A DNA stretch of 7,534 nucleotides from Deltaproteobacteria bacterium RIFOXYD12_FULL_50_9. Lineage in GTDB: Bacteria; Desulfobacterota; Desulfobulbia; Desulfobulbales; CALZHT01. The translations under genes and the position numbers were made by a program. Location of the stretch: the NCBI GenBank assembly GCA_001799225.1, contig MGTA01000082.1, positions 1-7,534 of the forward strand, in the 5' to 3' direction. Positions within the stretch are counted from its first letter, which is position 1. Every line of letters starts with the position of its first letter. Below the pieces are notes generated by a model. It saw only the letters and a program-made list of their open reading frames with translations, did not search any database and was not told the origin of the DNA. Of this stretch, positions 1 through 5,412 are shown one piece after another.

Positions 1-284
1 CTTTTGTTGTCTTATCGGCCCGATCTCACCCCTGTAATCCAAAAGCGGAACGGAAATCACAACCACGATCAAGTTGTGATAATCATCAGAACAGGCTGTA
101 AATGCGCACAAACAAAGGAAACGGAACGGAAATCACAACCACCCCTTTTGTTGTCTTATCGGCCCGATCTCACCCCTGTAATCCAAAAGCGGAACGGAAA
201 TCACAACCACGATCAAGTTGTGATAATCACCAGAACAGGCTGTAAAGGCGCACAAACAAAGGAAACGGAACGGAAATCACAACC
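1..284. repeat. Two tandem 144-bp direct repeats (iteron-type array)
   Basis: Copy 1 is 1-144 and copy 2 is 145-284 (four bases short at its end). They differ at only two positions, T86/C230 and T103/G247. Each copy contains two copies of an 18-bp motif, GGAACGGAAATCACAACC, at 47-64, 123-140, 191-208 and 267-284, spaced alternately 76, 68 and 76 bases. The first base of the window matches the base that opens copy 2, so more copies may lie to the left. Reading frames through the array are artefacts of the repetition. Confidence 0.95.
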
Positions 285-286
285 GT
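1..286. other. oriV: Candidate replication origin (oriV) next to rep
   Basis: The iteron array ends two bases before the stop codon of the replication-initiator gene. Besides the four iterons, each 144-bp unit holds an inverted pair ATCACAAC-N9-GTTGTGAT (56-80 and 200-224) and a short palindrome ATCGG-C-CCGAT (14-24 and 158-168). Initiator proteins of iteron plasmids bind such direct repeats, and inverted half-sites often serve self-repression. No perfect DnaA box was found; TGTGATAA at 76-83 is one base short of one. Function as origin is inferred from structure and from adjacency to rep. Confidence 0.6.
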
Positions 287-1447
287 TCATTTTTTAATTG
301 CATCAAGCAATTTTGGGCCAGACAATATTTGTTCTGTACGATACCAATGCAAAACATCATTCTTCATTCGACTTTGCGGTGTTAAAAAATTTATCTTTTT
401 AAGTTCCGCTAAAGCAAGACGCAAGACTCTTCTTACGCTATCCATGGATAGCGTTAAATCCATATTGATAGCCTGAGCTATGTCCAAAATCCCATAATGC
501 CCGTCATTATCTTTGTGAGAACTTATGAATCTGTGAAGAGCTTTGGAGATATCTTTTTTAAGAAGGTATCGTTGAGACAAACCAGTTATATAACCCTCTG
601 CGATCTTACGGCCAAACTCAGGGTCAATCACAAACGTGAACTCTTCGGTGAGGTCGTCATAGATATATTTCAATAGGTGCATGCGACCACCTGATGAAAT
701 TCCTTTGCCTTTTTTCACTTTAATAAAAAAGGACACGAGGCTGATTCTATCAATATGTTCTTTTAGAGAGTTGTAGTTCCCGACATAATGTTTTCCCTGT
801 TTCGACCGTTTATAGCCCAGGGCGTCCAATATCTCTGCATAACTGCACGAAAAAGGCTTTTCTCCATTTCGTACCCATTTAGATTGTAAAAATATTAGCA
901 CGTCTTCTTCTTTTATACCGCAATCGGGGCCATGCCAAATAAGTGTGGCCCAAAGAGTTTCAACGGTAGGATGATTGAAACTTACAGATGCCGGACGCAA
1001 CGAATCTCTGGGGACAGGACGGAAAAAGGTGGTGCGACATAATTGGGTAGGTAAAAAAGGTAAAAATGGTTGATATGCTTTTGGTTTGGTAGATGATTTT
1101 ATTGTAATTATTTTTTCGGCATCTTCCGCATCTATTTGAAGCTGTAACAAAGGTGGAAGCATGACGTCTTCTTGCTCACCAAAATTTACAACTTGAACGC
1201 CTAAAATAATCTCCGCATCTTTCAAAACTGTTTTGCTAAATGCAGTTTTGATGGAATCAAGATAATTTTCTTTAAACCAGGAACAGAAATAATGATCAGG
1301 GCCAGCCAATAAAATTTTATTGGCTTCTTTGTCGAAGGCAAATTTAATGGGCATAATCCATAGATTAATGATCCCATCATCAAAAGAGGCTTTTAATAAA
1401 TCCAAAACCTCTTGCCAAACCTGATCAGCAGCTTTGTCCTGTGGCAT
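287..1447 (-). CDS. Plasmid replication initiator with DnaA domain-I-like N-terminus
   Basis: A 386-residue protein. Residues about 8-85 match the N-terminal domain of DnaA: VWQEVLDLLKASF, a conserved W30 followed by MPIKF, then LAGPDHYFCSWFKENYLDSI. In DnaA this domain recruits the replicative helicase DnaB and regulators. No Walker A motif follows, so it is not DnaA itself. Residues about 150-375 look like a winged-helix initiator: FNHPTVETLWATLIWHG, a basic patch GYKRSKQGKHY near 211-221, and a C-terminal helix-turn-helix-like stretch MDSVRRVLRLALAELKKINFLT at about 335-356. The start at 1447 is supported by GAGGA at 1455-1459 with seven-base spacing. The gene lies 15 bases after the transglycosylase and ends directly at the iteron array, which supports a role as Rep. 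The exact Rep family is not identified; the DnaA-N assignment is firm and the winged-helix part is inferred. Confidence 0.82.
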   Translation of the reverse strand: MPQDKAADQVWQEVLDLLKASFDDGIINLWIMPIKFAFDKEANKILLAGPDHYFCSWFKENYLDSIKTAFSKTVLKDAEIILGVQVVNFGEQEDVMLPPLLQLQIDAEDAEKIITIKSSTKPKAYQPFLPFLPTQLCRTTFFRPVPRDSLRPASVSFNHPTVETLWATLIWHGPDCGIKEEDVLIFLQSKWVRNGEKPFSCSYAEILDALGYKRSKQGKHYVGNYNSLKEHIDRISLVSFFIKVKKGKGISSGGRMHLLKYIYDDLTEEFTFVIDPEFGRKIAEGYITGLSQRYLLKKDISKALHRFISSHKDNDGHYGILDIAQAINMDLTLSMDSVRRVLRLALAELKKINFLTPQSRMKNDVLHWYRTEQILSGPKLLDAIKK

Positions 1448-1462
1448 TTTTAAATCCTCAAA

Positions 1463-1957
1463 TCAAGTGTTTTGTCTGTACCAATCATAATAAAACAAAA
1501 CGACGGCAACATAGTACCGTGTTTCCGGGATGTTTGGAATAGCTTCTTTCACCCGTTCCGGACCTGCGTTGTACGCAGCCAAAGCTAATGGAATCTGGTT
1601 GTTGTAACGATTCAACATTTTTCGAAGATAGGCGGCGCCGCCGAAAATATTTTCCCAGGGATTCAGAAAATTTACACCCAGGTCTTTGGCTGTGCCGGGC
1701 ATTAGCTGAGTGTATCCGGTTGCCCCTTTTGGGGATATAGCTTTATGGTTTCGGCGCGATTCTTGCCAGATCAGTGCTCGCAGAAGAGCAGGATCGATTT
1801 GATGGTATGCGGACGCCGCTGAAATATAATAATCCAATGTTTGCTCGTTAAGGCGGGACTCTGCCCGAGCTGGTGAGAATACTCCCAACAATACCAATAA
1901 AAGGACCATCAACCATAAAATATGGTTGATGGTGGTTGTTGTTAGACGAAATAGCAT
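1463..1957 (-). CDS. Exported lytic transglycosylase (SLT / VirB1-like)
   Basis: A 164-residue protein with an N-terminal signal peptide: R4, a hydrophobic core at about 13-27, and a likely cleavage site after SPARA at 28-32. The rest is a compact soluble-lytic-transglycosylase domain with the usual motifs: WQES with the catalytic glutamate E66, GYTQLMPGTAKDLG at about 81-94, and LAAYNAGP at 126-133. Such enzymes cleave the MurNAc-GlcNAc bond in the periplasm. Small plasmid-borne versions (VirB1 type) open peptidoglycan for a conjugation channel, but no transfer genes are visible here. The start at 1957 has no clear ribosome site. An in-frame ATG at residue 17 is possible but would remove the charged N-terminal part of the signal. 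The first codons contain a strong palindrome (1905-1933). The gene probably shares a transcript with rep, 15 bases downstream. Confidence 0.9.
   Translation of the reverse strand: MLFRLTTTTINHILWLMVLLLVLLGVFSPARAESRLNEQTLDYYISAASAYHQIDPALLRALIWQESRRNHKAISPKGATGYTQLMPGTAKDLGVNFLNPWENIFGGAAYLRKMLNRYNNQIPLALAAYNAGPERVKEAIPNIPETRYYVAVVLFYYDWYRQNT
1905..1933. repeat. Perfect 13-bp inverted repeat with 3-base loop inside the transglycosylase start
   Basis: Arms 1905-1917 (ACCATCAACCATA) and 1921-1933 are perfect complements around the loop AAA. In the mRNA this is a strong hairpin about 25-53 bases into the transglycosylase coding sequence, within the signal-peptide codons. It could limit translation or serve as a protein-binding site; the function is unknown. 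Confidence 0.9.
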
Positions 1958-2066
1958 CTATTACCCGTTCTTTTGGTGTTTGTTATTATTAGAAGAGGAC
2001 TTCAGCGGCCCCATATATGCTTTTCTATGGTCGTGTTGCGTTTTATGTTTTTTTTGAAAAAAGATA
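1958..2066. other. Gene-free stretch upstream of the transglycosylase gene
   Basis: This stretch must hold any promoter for the transglycosylase-rep pair, because the HU operon terminator lies directly upstream. No convincing minus-strand -35/-10 pair was found; TATATG-like sequence at 2014-2019 is the only -10 candidate, with a poor -35. No RNA gene or other element was recognised. Confidence 0.4.
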
Positions 2067-2114
2067 AAAAAATCCGGAACAGGACGTATTAAATGTCCCA
2101 GAGCCGGATTTTTT
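2067..2114 (-). terminator. Intrinsic terminator of the par-HU operon
   Basis: An 11-bp stem pairs AAAAAATCCGG (2067-2077) with CCGGATTTTTT (2104-2114). A smaller inner stem GGAC/GTCC lies at 2082-2085 and 2095-2098. Read on the minus strand it sits about 38 bases after the HU stop and ends in a T-run. The symmetrical A and T runs mean it could also stop transcription coming from the other side. Confidence 0.75.
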
Positions 2115-2151
2115 ATATTCAGGAGGCAGGAAGGTGCTACATTTTTGGACC

Positions 2152-2427
2152 TTAACTATTTACGAGGTCTACCAGGGGTTTGCCAGGTTTAAATTTGGCA
2201 ACCTTTTTGGCCGCAATTTTCATTGATTTACCAGTGCTGGGGTTGCGCCCTTCACGGGCGGCCCGACTAGAAACCGAAAAAGTTCCGAAGCCTACCAAGG
2301 AGACTTTATCTCCCTTTTGCAGTGCTTGGGAGATATTGGCGATCAGGCCATCAAGAATGTTACCAGCCACAACCTTTGTTACTTTTCCTTCAGTTGCAAT
2401 AGCGTCAATCAGATCTTTTTTTGTCAT
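2152..2427 (-). CDS. HU-family DNA-bending protein
   Basis: 91 residues, the normal length for HU. It begins MTKKDLIDAIA, carries the HU/IHF signature VGFGTFSVSSRAAREGRNPSTGK at about 45-67 with the DNA-intercalating arm tip R61-N62-P63, and ends in the usual KFKPGKPLVDLVN. HU dimers bind and bend DNA without strong sequence preference and help origin opening and nucleoprotein assembly. The ribosome site AAGGAG (2437-2442) lies inside the end of the upstream WGR gene, whose stop is four bases from this start, so translation is probably coupled. It is the last gene of the partition operon and is followed by a terminator. A dedicated HU could serve origin architecture or partition-complex folding on this replicon; this is inferred. 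Confidence 0.96.
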   Translation of the reverse strand: MTKKDLIDAIATEGKVTKVVAGNILDGLIANISQALQKGDKVSLVGFGTFSVSSRAAREGRNPSTGKSMKIAAKKVAKFKPGKPLVDLVNS

Positions 2428-2431
2428 AAAT

Positions 2432-2833
2432 TTAATCTCCTTGTGATTTGAATAGGCATAGTTGCCGTGGATCCTTGCATCCTAAACGGTTTAGGCCTGC
2501 AAGGAAGAGTTTCTTTTCTAAAAATGGTTGGTGAGAACGTTTGTTAAAAATTCTGAGCTCAATTTTCTCTCTCCCCCTACCCTCTCCGCTTTCTTTTTGA
2601 AGAACGTATTTGTGAGAAATGCGGATTTTAAGCACGCGTCCAAATTCTTCTAAAAGATTTTGTTTATCTTGGAATCGAATTTTTAGCGGCCGTTGTCCTC
2701 GTGTTCCTATACGGCCCCATTGTCGAACCAACAAGAAACCATACATGTCCAGTTCAGCTTGGATGAGATAAAAGGCCCTTCTGTTTTGTGAAGGGACAAT
2801 ACACTCCAAATAAGCGGATTTAATAATCTGCAT
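2432..2833 (-). CDS. Stand-alone WGR-domain protein
   Basis: 133 residues. Residues about 1-80 form a WGR domain: a strand with QNRRAFYLIQAELDMYGFLLVRQ, then the signature W39-G40-R41 in QWGRIGTRGQ, and a following helix QDKQNLLEEFGRVLKIRISHKY. WGR domains in PARP-type enzymes and bacterial proteins are associated with nucleic-acid binding. The C-terminal part (about 81-133) is basic and not recognised. The gene starts three bases after the stop of the ribbon-helix-helix gene and has no well-spaced ribosome site (AAGG is only one base from the ATG), so translation likely depends on coupling. Small WGR proteins occur on plasmids and in mobile elements, but I know of no established role in partition. 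Domain call is firm, role unknown. Confidence 0.85.
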   Translation of the reverse strand: MQIIKSAYLECIVPSQNRRAFYLIQAELDMYGFLLVRQWGRIGTRGQRPLKIRFQDKQNLLEEFGRVLKIRISHKYVLQKESGEGRGREKIELRIFNKRSHQPFLEKKLFLAGLNRLGCKDPRQLCLFKSQGD

Positions 2834-2836
2834 GCC

Positions 2837-3211
2837 TTAGCCAATGAGTTTCTGAAGCTCTTCTTCCACTAACTGTTCTGTGCCGTCAGAGATAATCTGA
2901 TTCATGCTTGTATATTTTGACGGACTTTTTTGGGCCAACCAAGCGAGTTTGAGATAGAGGGGTTCAGAGATTCGCAAAAGGACCTGTTTTTTTACATCAG
3001 TCCGGACATGAGGTGCATCCCACGGATAAACATTGAGCGGAATGGAACTGGTTGGTGTACGCGGCTCTTCAGAATTTATGGATATTTCCGGGGATGTTTC
3101 CTCGATTGCTTCAGGGACGGTTAACGCCCCGGCCGCAAATTTGTCTAATGCCCCAGGATCAATAGGAGGTTTCGTGCCTGGTCCCAATCTACTTCTTTTT
3201 TCTCCACTCAT
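2837..3211 (-). CDS. Partition partner protein, ribbon-helix-helix (ParG/ParB-like)
   Basis: 124 residues. The C-terminal 50 (about 73-124) look like a ribbon-helix-helix dimer: a strand KKQVLLRIS, helix EPLYLKLAWLAQ and helix SMNQIISDGTEQLVEEELQKL. The first 70 residues are low-complexity, rich in Pro, Ser and Glu, and probably disordered, with a basic start (KRSR). This is the layout of ParG-type centromere binders of type Ib partition systems, where the flexible tail stimulates the ParA ATPase. The start codon overlaps the parA stop by the four bases ATGA, a mark of translational coupling. It likely binds the palindromes upstream of parA and represses the operon. Function is inferred from fold and position; sequence similarity alone would be weak. 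Confidence 0.8.
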   Translation of the reverse strand: MSGEKRSRLGPGTKPPIDPGALDKFAAGALTVPEAIEETSPEISINSEEPRTPTSSIPLNVYPWDAPHVRTDVKKQVLLRISEPLYLKLAWLAQKSPSKYTSMNQIISDGTEQLVEEELQKLIG

Positions 3212-3867
3212 GCGACGAATACCTCCTTATATAAGGCCTCAATTTCAAAAATGGCTTTTTCATCACGATCTTTATTAGATAACTCCACCACGGCTTTGCC
3301 ATTTCGTGCGGCTTTTCTATAAGCGACACGTTCGAAAATAACGGTGTCGGTTATTGTTAATTGTTCGAGTTGTTCCCCCAGAATATCTTCACGGGTGCCG
3401 TCGGCTTCCCGTGACTGTGGATGTGTGGAAGCGCGACTGATCACGATATAAGCCGTTAGATCAGGGTTAAATGATTGTGCCATTTCAATTAAACGGTCCA
3501 TGTCTCGAATTGTCCAGGCATCAAAATCAGAAGGCAACACCGGGATGTATGCTTTTTCAGCAATAGCTAAAGCGTAACGAAGTTCCGGATTGTCACGGCC
3601 ACCCGCGTCAATGATGATATCATCATAACGACTTTGTAGATCCTGGACTAAGGCCGGGATCCCTTTACCGAATTTTTGAACAGCAAAAAGACCAGGGGCG
3701 ATCACCTCTTCTTCTCTAACGCTTGCCCATTTTGATGATGTCGCTTGTTTATCAGTGTCGAGTAGCAAAACATCATGGCCTGCTCTTGCTCGCATAACCG
3801 CTATGTTTGTTGCGAGAGTGCTTTTACCTGTGCCCCCCTTCTCGCCACCAAAAAGAATTATTGGCAT
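3208..3867 (-). CDS. parA: ParA-family partition ATPase (type Ib)
   Basis: 219 residues from the preferred start. It begins directly with a deviant Walker A motif, EKGGTGKST (K10, K15), typical of ParA/MinD ATPases. Walker A' is LLLDTDKQATSSKW (about 34-47), with DKQ in place of the common DPQ. Walker B is DDIIIDAGGRD (about 82-92). The lack of an N-terminal DNA-binding region and the short length mark a type Ib ParA such as ParF, which works with a ribbon-helix-helix partner, as found next door. It separates plasmid copies by ATP-dependent binding to nucleoid DNA. An ATG at 3873 touches the AGGAGG site with no spacing, whereas the ATG at 3867 has six bases, so 3867 is chosen. First gene of a four-gene operon. 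Confidence 0.95.
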   Translation of the reverse strand: MPIILFGGEKGGTGKSTLATNIAVMRARAGHDVLLLDTDKQATSSKWASVREEEVIAPGLFAVQKFGKGIPALVQDLQSRYDDIIIDAGGRDNPELRYALAIAEKAYIPVLPSDFDAWTIRDMDRLIEMAQSFNPDLTAYIVISRASTHPQSREADGTREDILGEQLEQLTITDTVIFERVAYRKAARNGKAVVELSNKDRDEKAIFEIEALYKEVFVA

Positions 3868-3914
3868 ATACATCCTCCTGTTATGGGTGGATCTTTTATG
3901 TAGAATGCGTCATT

Positions 3915-4056
3915 CGCTACGTAGCGTAGATATGATATATAGCATATCTATAAGAATGCAACAATTATTTTGATATAGATCATATCTACGCTATGTATGA
4001 TCTGTATCAAAGCTATTATATAGACGCTACATATCGTTGATATGATATATAGCGTC
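3915..4056. promoter_or_regulatory. parS: Palindrome cluster: candidate partition centromere and par operator
   Basis: Several inverted repeats lie upstream of parA: CGCTACGTAGCG (3915-3926, perfect); a 24-bp palindrome 3927-3950 with arms TAGATATG/CATATCTA and one mismatched pair; 14-base arms at 3971-3984 and 3996-4009 with one mismatch; GACGCTA/TAGCGTC at 4023-4029 and 4050-4056. A 15-base direct repeat, GATATGATATATAGC, occurs at 3929-3943 and 4039-4053, 110 bases apart. TAGCGT or its complement ACGCTA recurs at 3922, 3988, 4024 and 4050. Centromeres of type Ib systems sit in this position and consist of such repeated half-sites. Confidence 0.65.
3936..3964 (-). promoter_or_regulatory. 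Likely parA promoter
   Basis: On the minus strand, TTGTTG (3959-3964) and TATATA (3936-3941) are separated by exactly 17 bases, about 70 bases upstream of the parA start. The -10 lies within the near-perfect palindrome 3927-3950, so a protein bound there would block RNA polymerase. Autoregulation by the ribbon-helix-helix partner is the expected model; it is inferred. Confidence 0.45.
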
Positions 4057-4125
4057 AAGCGATAGAGGGGAGTGTTTTGGCAAGCCAGAATCAAGATAGG
4101 GCAGGGTAGGGATCATGGAGGATGA

Positions 4126-4151
4126 GATATATAGTATATATGCTATATATC
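4126..4151. repeat. Further AT-rich inverted repeat related to the par palindromes
   Basis: Arms GATATATAG (4126-4134) and CTATATATC (4143-4151) are perfect complements separated by eight bases. The same GATATATAGC core occurs at 3934-3943 and 4044-4053, and in reverse at 4142-4151. It therefore probably belongs to the same set of binding sites, set apart from the others by a G-rich stretch. Confidence 0.7.
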
Positions 4152-4190
4152 ATGTGCGGTAATAGAAAATTGAGGGCAGGGGAGGGCGGT

Positions 4191-4240
4191 CCAAAAAAAT
4201 CCAAAAAAATCTTGACACACGCAAATGGATGTGAAATAAA
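4191..4240 (+). promoter_or_regulatory. Strong plus-strand promoter with phased A-tracts
   Basis: A consensus -35 TTGACA (4212-4217) is followed after 17 bases by AATAAA (4235-4240), four of six matches to a -10. Directly upstream are two exact tandem copies of CCAAAAAAAT (4191-4200, 4201-4210), placing seven-base A-tracts one helical turn apart. Such tracts bend DNA and can act as an UP element. This is the best visible promoter for the rightward operon or for a short transcript ending at the terminator at 4426-4462. Confidence 0.6.
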
Positions 4241-4246
4241 GAAAGT

Positions 4247-4462
4247 ATATTTCTGACTCTTTTTTTTGAGTATGCGCTTCGTGCGTTTCCCTGGCTCAAG
4301 ATTTTCTTTGATGACCTTGTATACATGGACTTAGGATTTACTGCTGTTGGAATGTTTGCTTATTTGGTGACTATCCCCTTATTGGCTCTCTTTTTCTAAT
4401 CATGCAGTATACTAATTTTTAGGCCGACCTTAATCAAGTTGAATTGATTGGGTCTTTTTTTT
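4247..4462 (+). ncRNA. Putative short transcript (small RNA, attenuator leader or tiny peptide gene)
   Basis: Bounded by the promoter at 4212-4240 and the intrinsic terminator at 4426-4462, giving about 215 bases. It contains ACTC-T-run-GAGT able to fold near 4256-4272. A frame open from 4235 to 4399 ends in a 24-residue hydrophobic stretch (ATG at 4325; MDLGFTAVGMFAYLVTIPLL then ALFF) but has no ribosome site. Three readings are possible: a small regulatory RNA, a transcription attenuator in front of the erf operon, or a tiny membrane peptide. The sequence does not decide among them. Confidence 0.35.
4426..4462 (+). terminator. Intrinsic terminator or attenuator upstream of erf
   Basis: The stem pairs GACC (4426-4429) with GGTC (4451-4454) and, inside it, AATCAA (4432-4437) with TTGATT (4444-4449), allowing one bulge. 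A run of eight T follows at 4455-4462. It lies about 100 bases before the erf start, in the direction of the operon, so either erf has another promoter or read-through is regulated. Confidence 0.75.
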
Positions 4463-4474
4463 GCTCAAAATCTC

Positions 4475-4535
4475 AACCCCACATAACGGGAGAAGCATTT
4501 GCTGACTCCCATCGTGGGGGTTCGTTTATGCTTTT
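4475..4535 (+). promoter_or_regulatory. Leader element L1, upstream of erf
   Basis: A nested stem-loop: outer AACCCCAC (4475-4482) with GTGGGGGTT (4514-4522, one extra G), inner GGGAG (4488-4492) with CTCCC (4506-4510), and AGC/GCT around the loop ATTT. TTCGTTTATGC follows. The last G of the stem is 41 bases before the erf ATG. First of five similar leaders in this operon. Confidence 0.7.
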
Positions 4536-4560
4536 TCCACCTACCAAGGAGGTAAAAATC

Positions 4561-5316
4561 ATGAATGAACATCCGGATTTAAGCAAACATGTCTTTCAGT
4601 TCTCACCAGAGATAGACAAATTGGCTGTGGCTCTTGCGAAAGCACAGGGTGAATTTAACCATGCCAAGAAAACAGAATTGAACAAAGCACCTAATCTGCA
4701 AACGAAATACGCCAGCCTTGCTGATGTAACGGACTGCATAAAGCAACCTCTCTCTGAGAATGGTATTACTTATCTGCAACCGGTTTCGATGACCGACACT
4801 GGCGTAAGCTGTGTCTTCACAATTCTAATCCATGAAAGTGGACAATGGATTCTTTCTGTTCTTCCTGTTCCTCAGTTGGAAGTAAAAGGCATAAACGAAT
4901 TGCAAACCTTCGGGTTAGCAGTTACGTATTTGCGCAGGTATATGCTTTCATCGATGCTCGGGATAGCAACAGAAGATGATGATGCAGTAAGCGCCGGTGT
5001 TAAAGATAAAGGTCGTTCTTCTTCTGATCCATCTCTGGTCGGCTCTCAAAAACCCAAGCCCGCATTACAAGGAAATGCCTCGAAAGGAGCACTTCCCGCT
5101 ACGCAGGAAAAACCACCATCTTCAGCAAATTCCCCAGCATCAGACAACACCACCAACCAGGACGGCTTGCCGACTCTTGGAGGTGTTACCTATAACCAAG
5201 TGAATGGAGAAATCCATGCAGTTGGCAAGGGTTCGTTTGATCATAAGGAGACACTGAAGGCATGTGGATTTTCTTTTCGAAGTGATGCGAAAGCATGGGT
5301 TAAGAAAGCCGCGTAA
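4561..5316 (+). CDS. erf: ERF-family single-strand annealing recombinase
   Basis: 251 residues. Residues about 15-145 carry ERF-family hallmarks: KTELNKAPNLQTKYASLADVT (about 37-57), and the C-terminal core motif QTFGLAVTYLRRYMLSSMLGI at about 115-135 followed by the acidic TEDDDA. ERF proteins (type: phage P22 Erf) form rings on single-stranded DNA and anneal complementary strands, like Red-beta. A Ser/Pro/Gln-rich linker (about 148-200) leads to a separate C-terminal module (about 207-250) with FDHKETLKACGF and a final W246. The start at 4561 has AAGGAGG at 4546-4552, eight bases away; an upstream in-frame ATG at 4444 would run through the terminator and the leader hairpin and lacks a ribosome site. 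First gene of the rightward recombination operon. The family call is strong; the symbol is the generic one. Confidence 0.92.
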   Translation: MNEHPDLSKHVFQFSPEIDKLAVALAKAQGEFNHAKKTELNKAPNLQTKYASLADVTDCIKQPLSENGITYLQPVSMTDTGVSCVFTILIHESGQWILSVLPVPQLEVKGINELQTFGLAVTYLRRYMLSSMLGIATEDDDAVSAGVKDKGRSSSDPSLVGSQKPKPALQGNASKGALPATQEKPPSSANSPASDNTTNQDGLPTLGGVTYNQVNGEIHAVGKGSFDHKETLKACGFSFRSDAKAWVKKAA

Positions 5317-5322
5317 ACCACC

Positions 5323-5380
5323 ACCCTAACAAGGGAGTGATTCATTTCACCCCCTCATTTAAGGGTATGAAATTGTATCC
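5323..5380 (+). promoter_or_regulatory. Leader element L2, upstream of the exonuclease gene
   Basis: Outer ACCCT (5323-5327) pairs with AGGGT (5362-5366). Inner GGG-A-GTGA (5333-5340) pairs with TCAC-C-CCC (5347-5354) around a six-base loop. TGAAATTGTATCC follows. The last G (5365) is 48 bases before the start codon. Positions 5345-5363 occur exactly, in reverse complement, in leader L4 (6783-6801). Confidence 0.6.
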
Positions 5381-5412
5381 TCTCTTCAGAACAAATGAAT
5401 GGAGGCCTTACA

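Noticed and set aside
76..83. DnaA box in the repeats
   Set aside because: TGTGATAA lacks one base of the nine-base consensus; it is better explained as the inverted iteron half-site.
1..284. CRISPR array
   Set aside because: The period is 144 bases and the sequence between the short motifs is itself repeated, so there are no unique spacers.
4..297. Open frame through the 144-bp repeats
   Set aside because: The protein is just the DNA repeat translated twice, has no ribosome site, and occupies the probable iteron array.
2180..2446. Plus-strand frame opposite HU
   Set aside because: Exact shadow of the HU gene, which is unmistakable.
3868..3873. parA start at the ATG at 3873
   Set aside because: It directly abuts the AGGAGG with no spacing; the second ATG at 3867 has six bases and leads straight into the Walker A strand.
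4325..4399. Type I toxin-like 24-residue hydrophobic peptide as a confident gene
   Set aside because: No ribosome site and no recognisable antisense RNA arrangement; kept only as a possibility inside the putative short transcript.
4444..4560. N-terminal extension of the ERF protein
   Set aside because: It would run through the terminator T-run and the leader hairpin; the AAGGAGG site directly before 4561 fixes the start.
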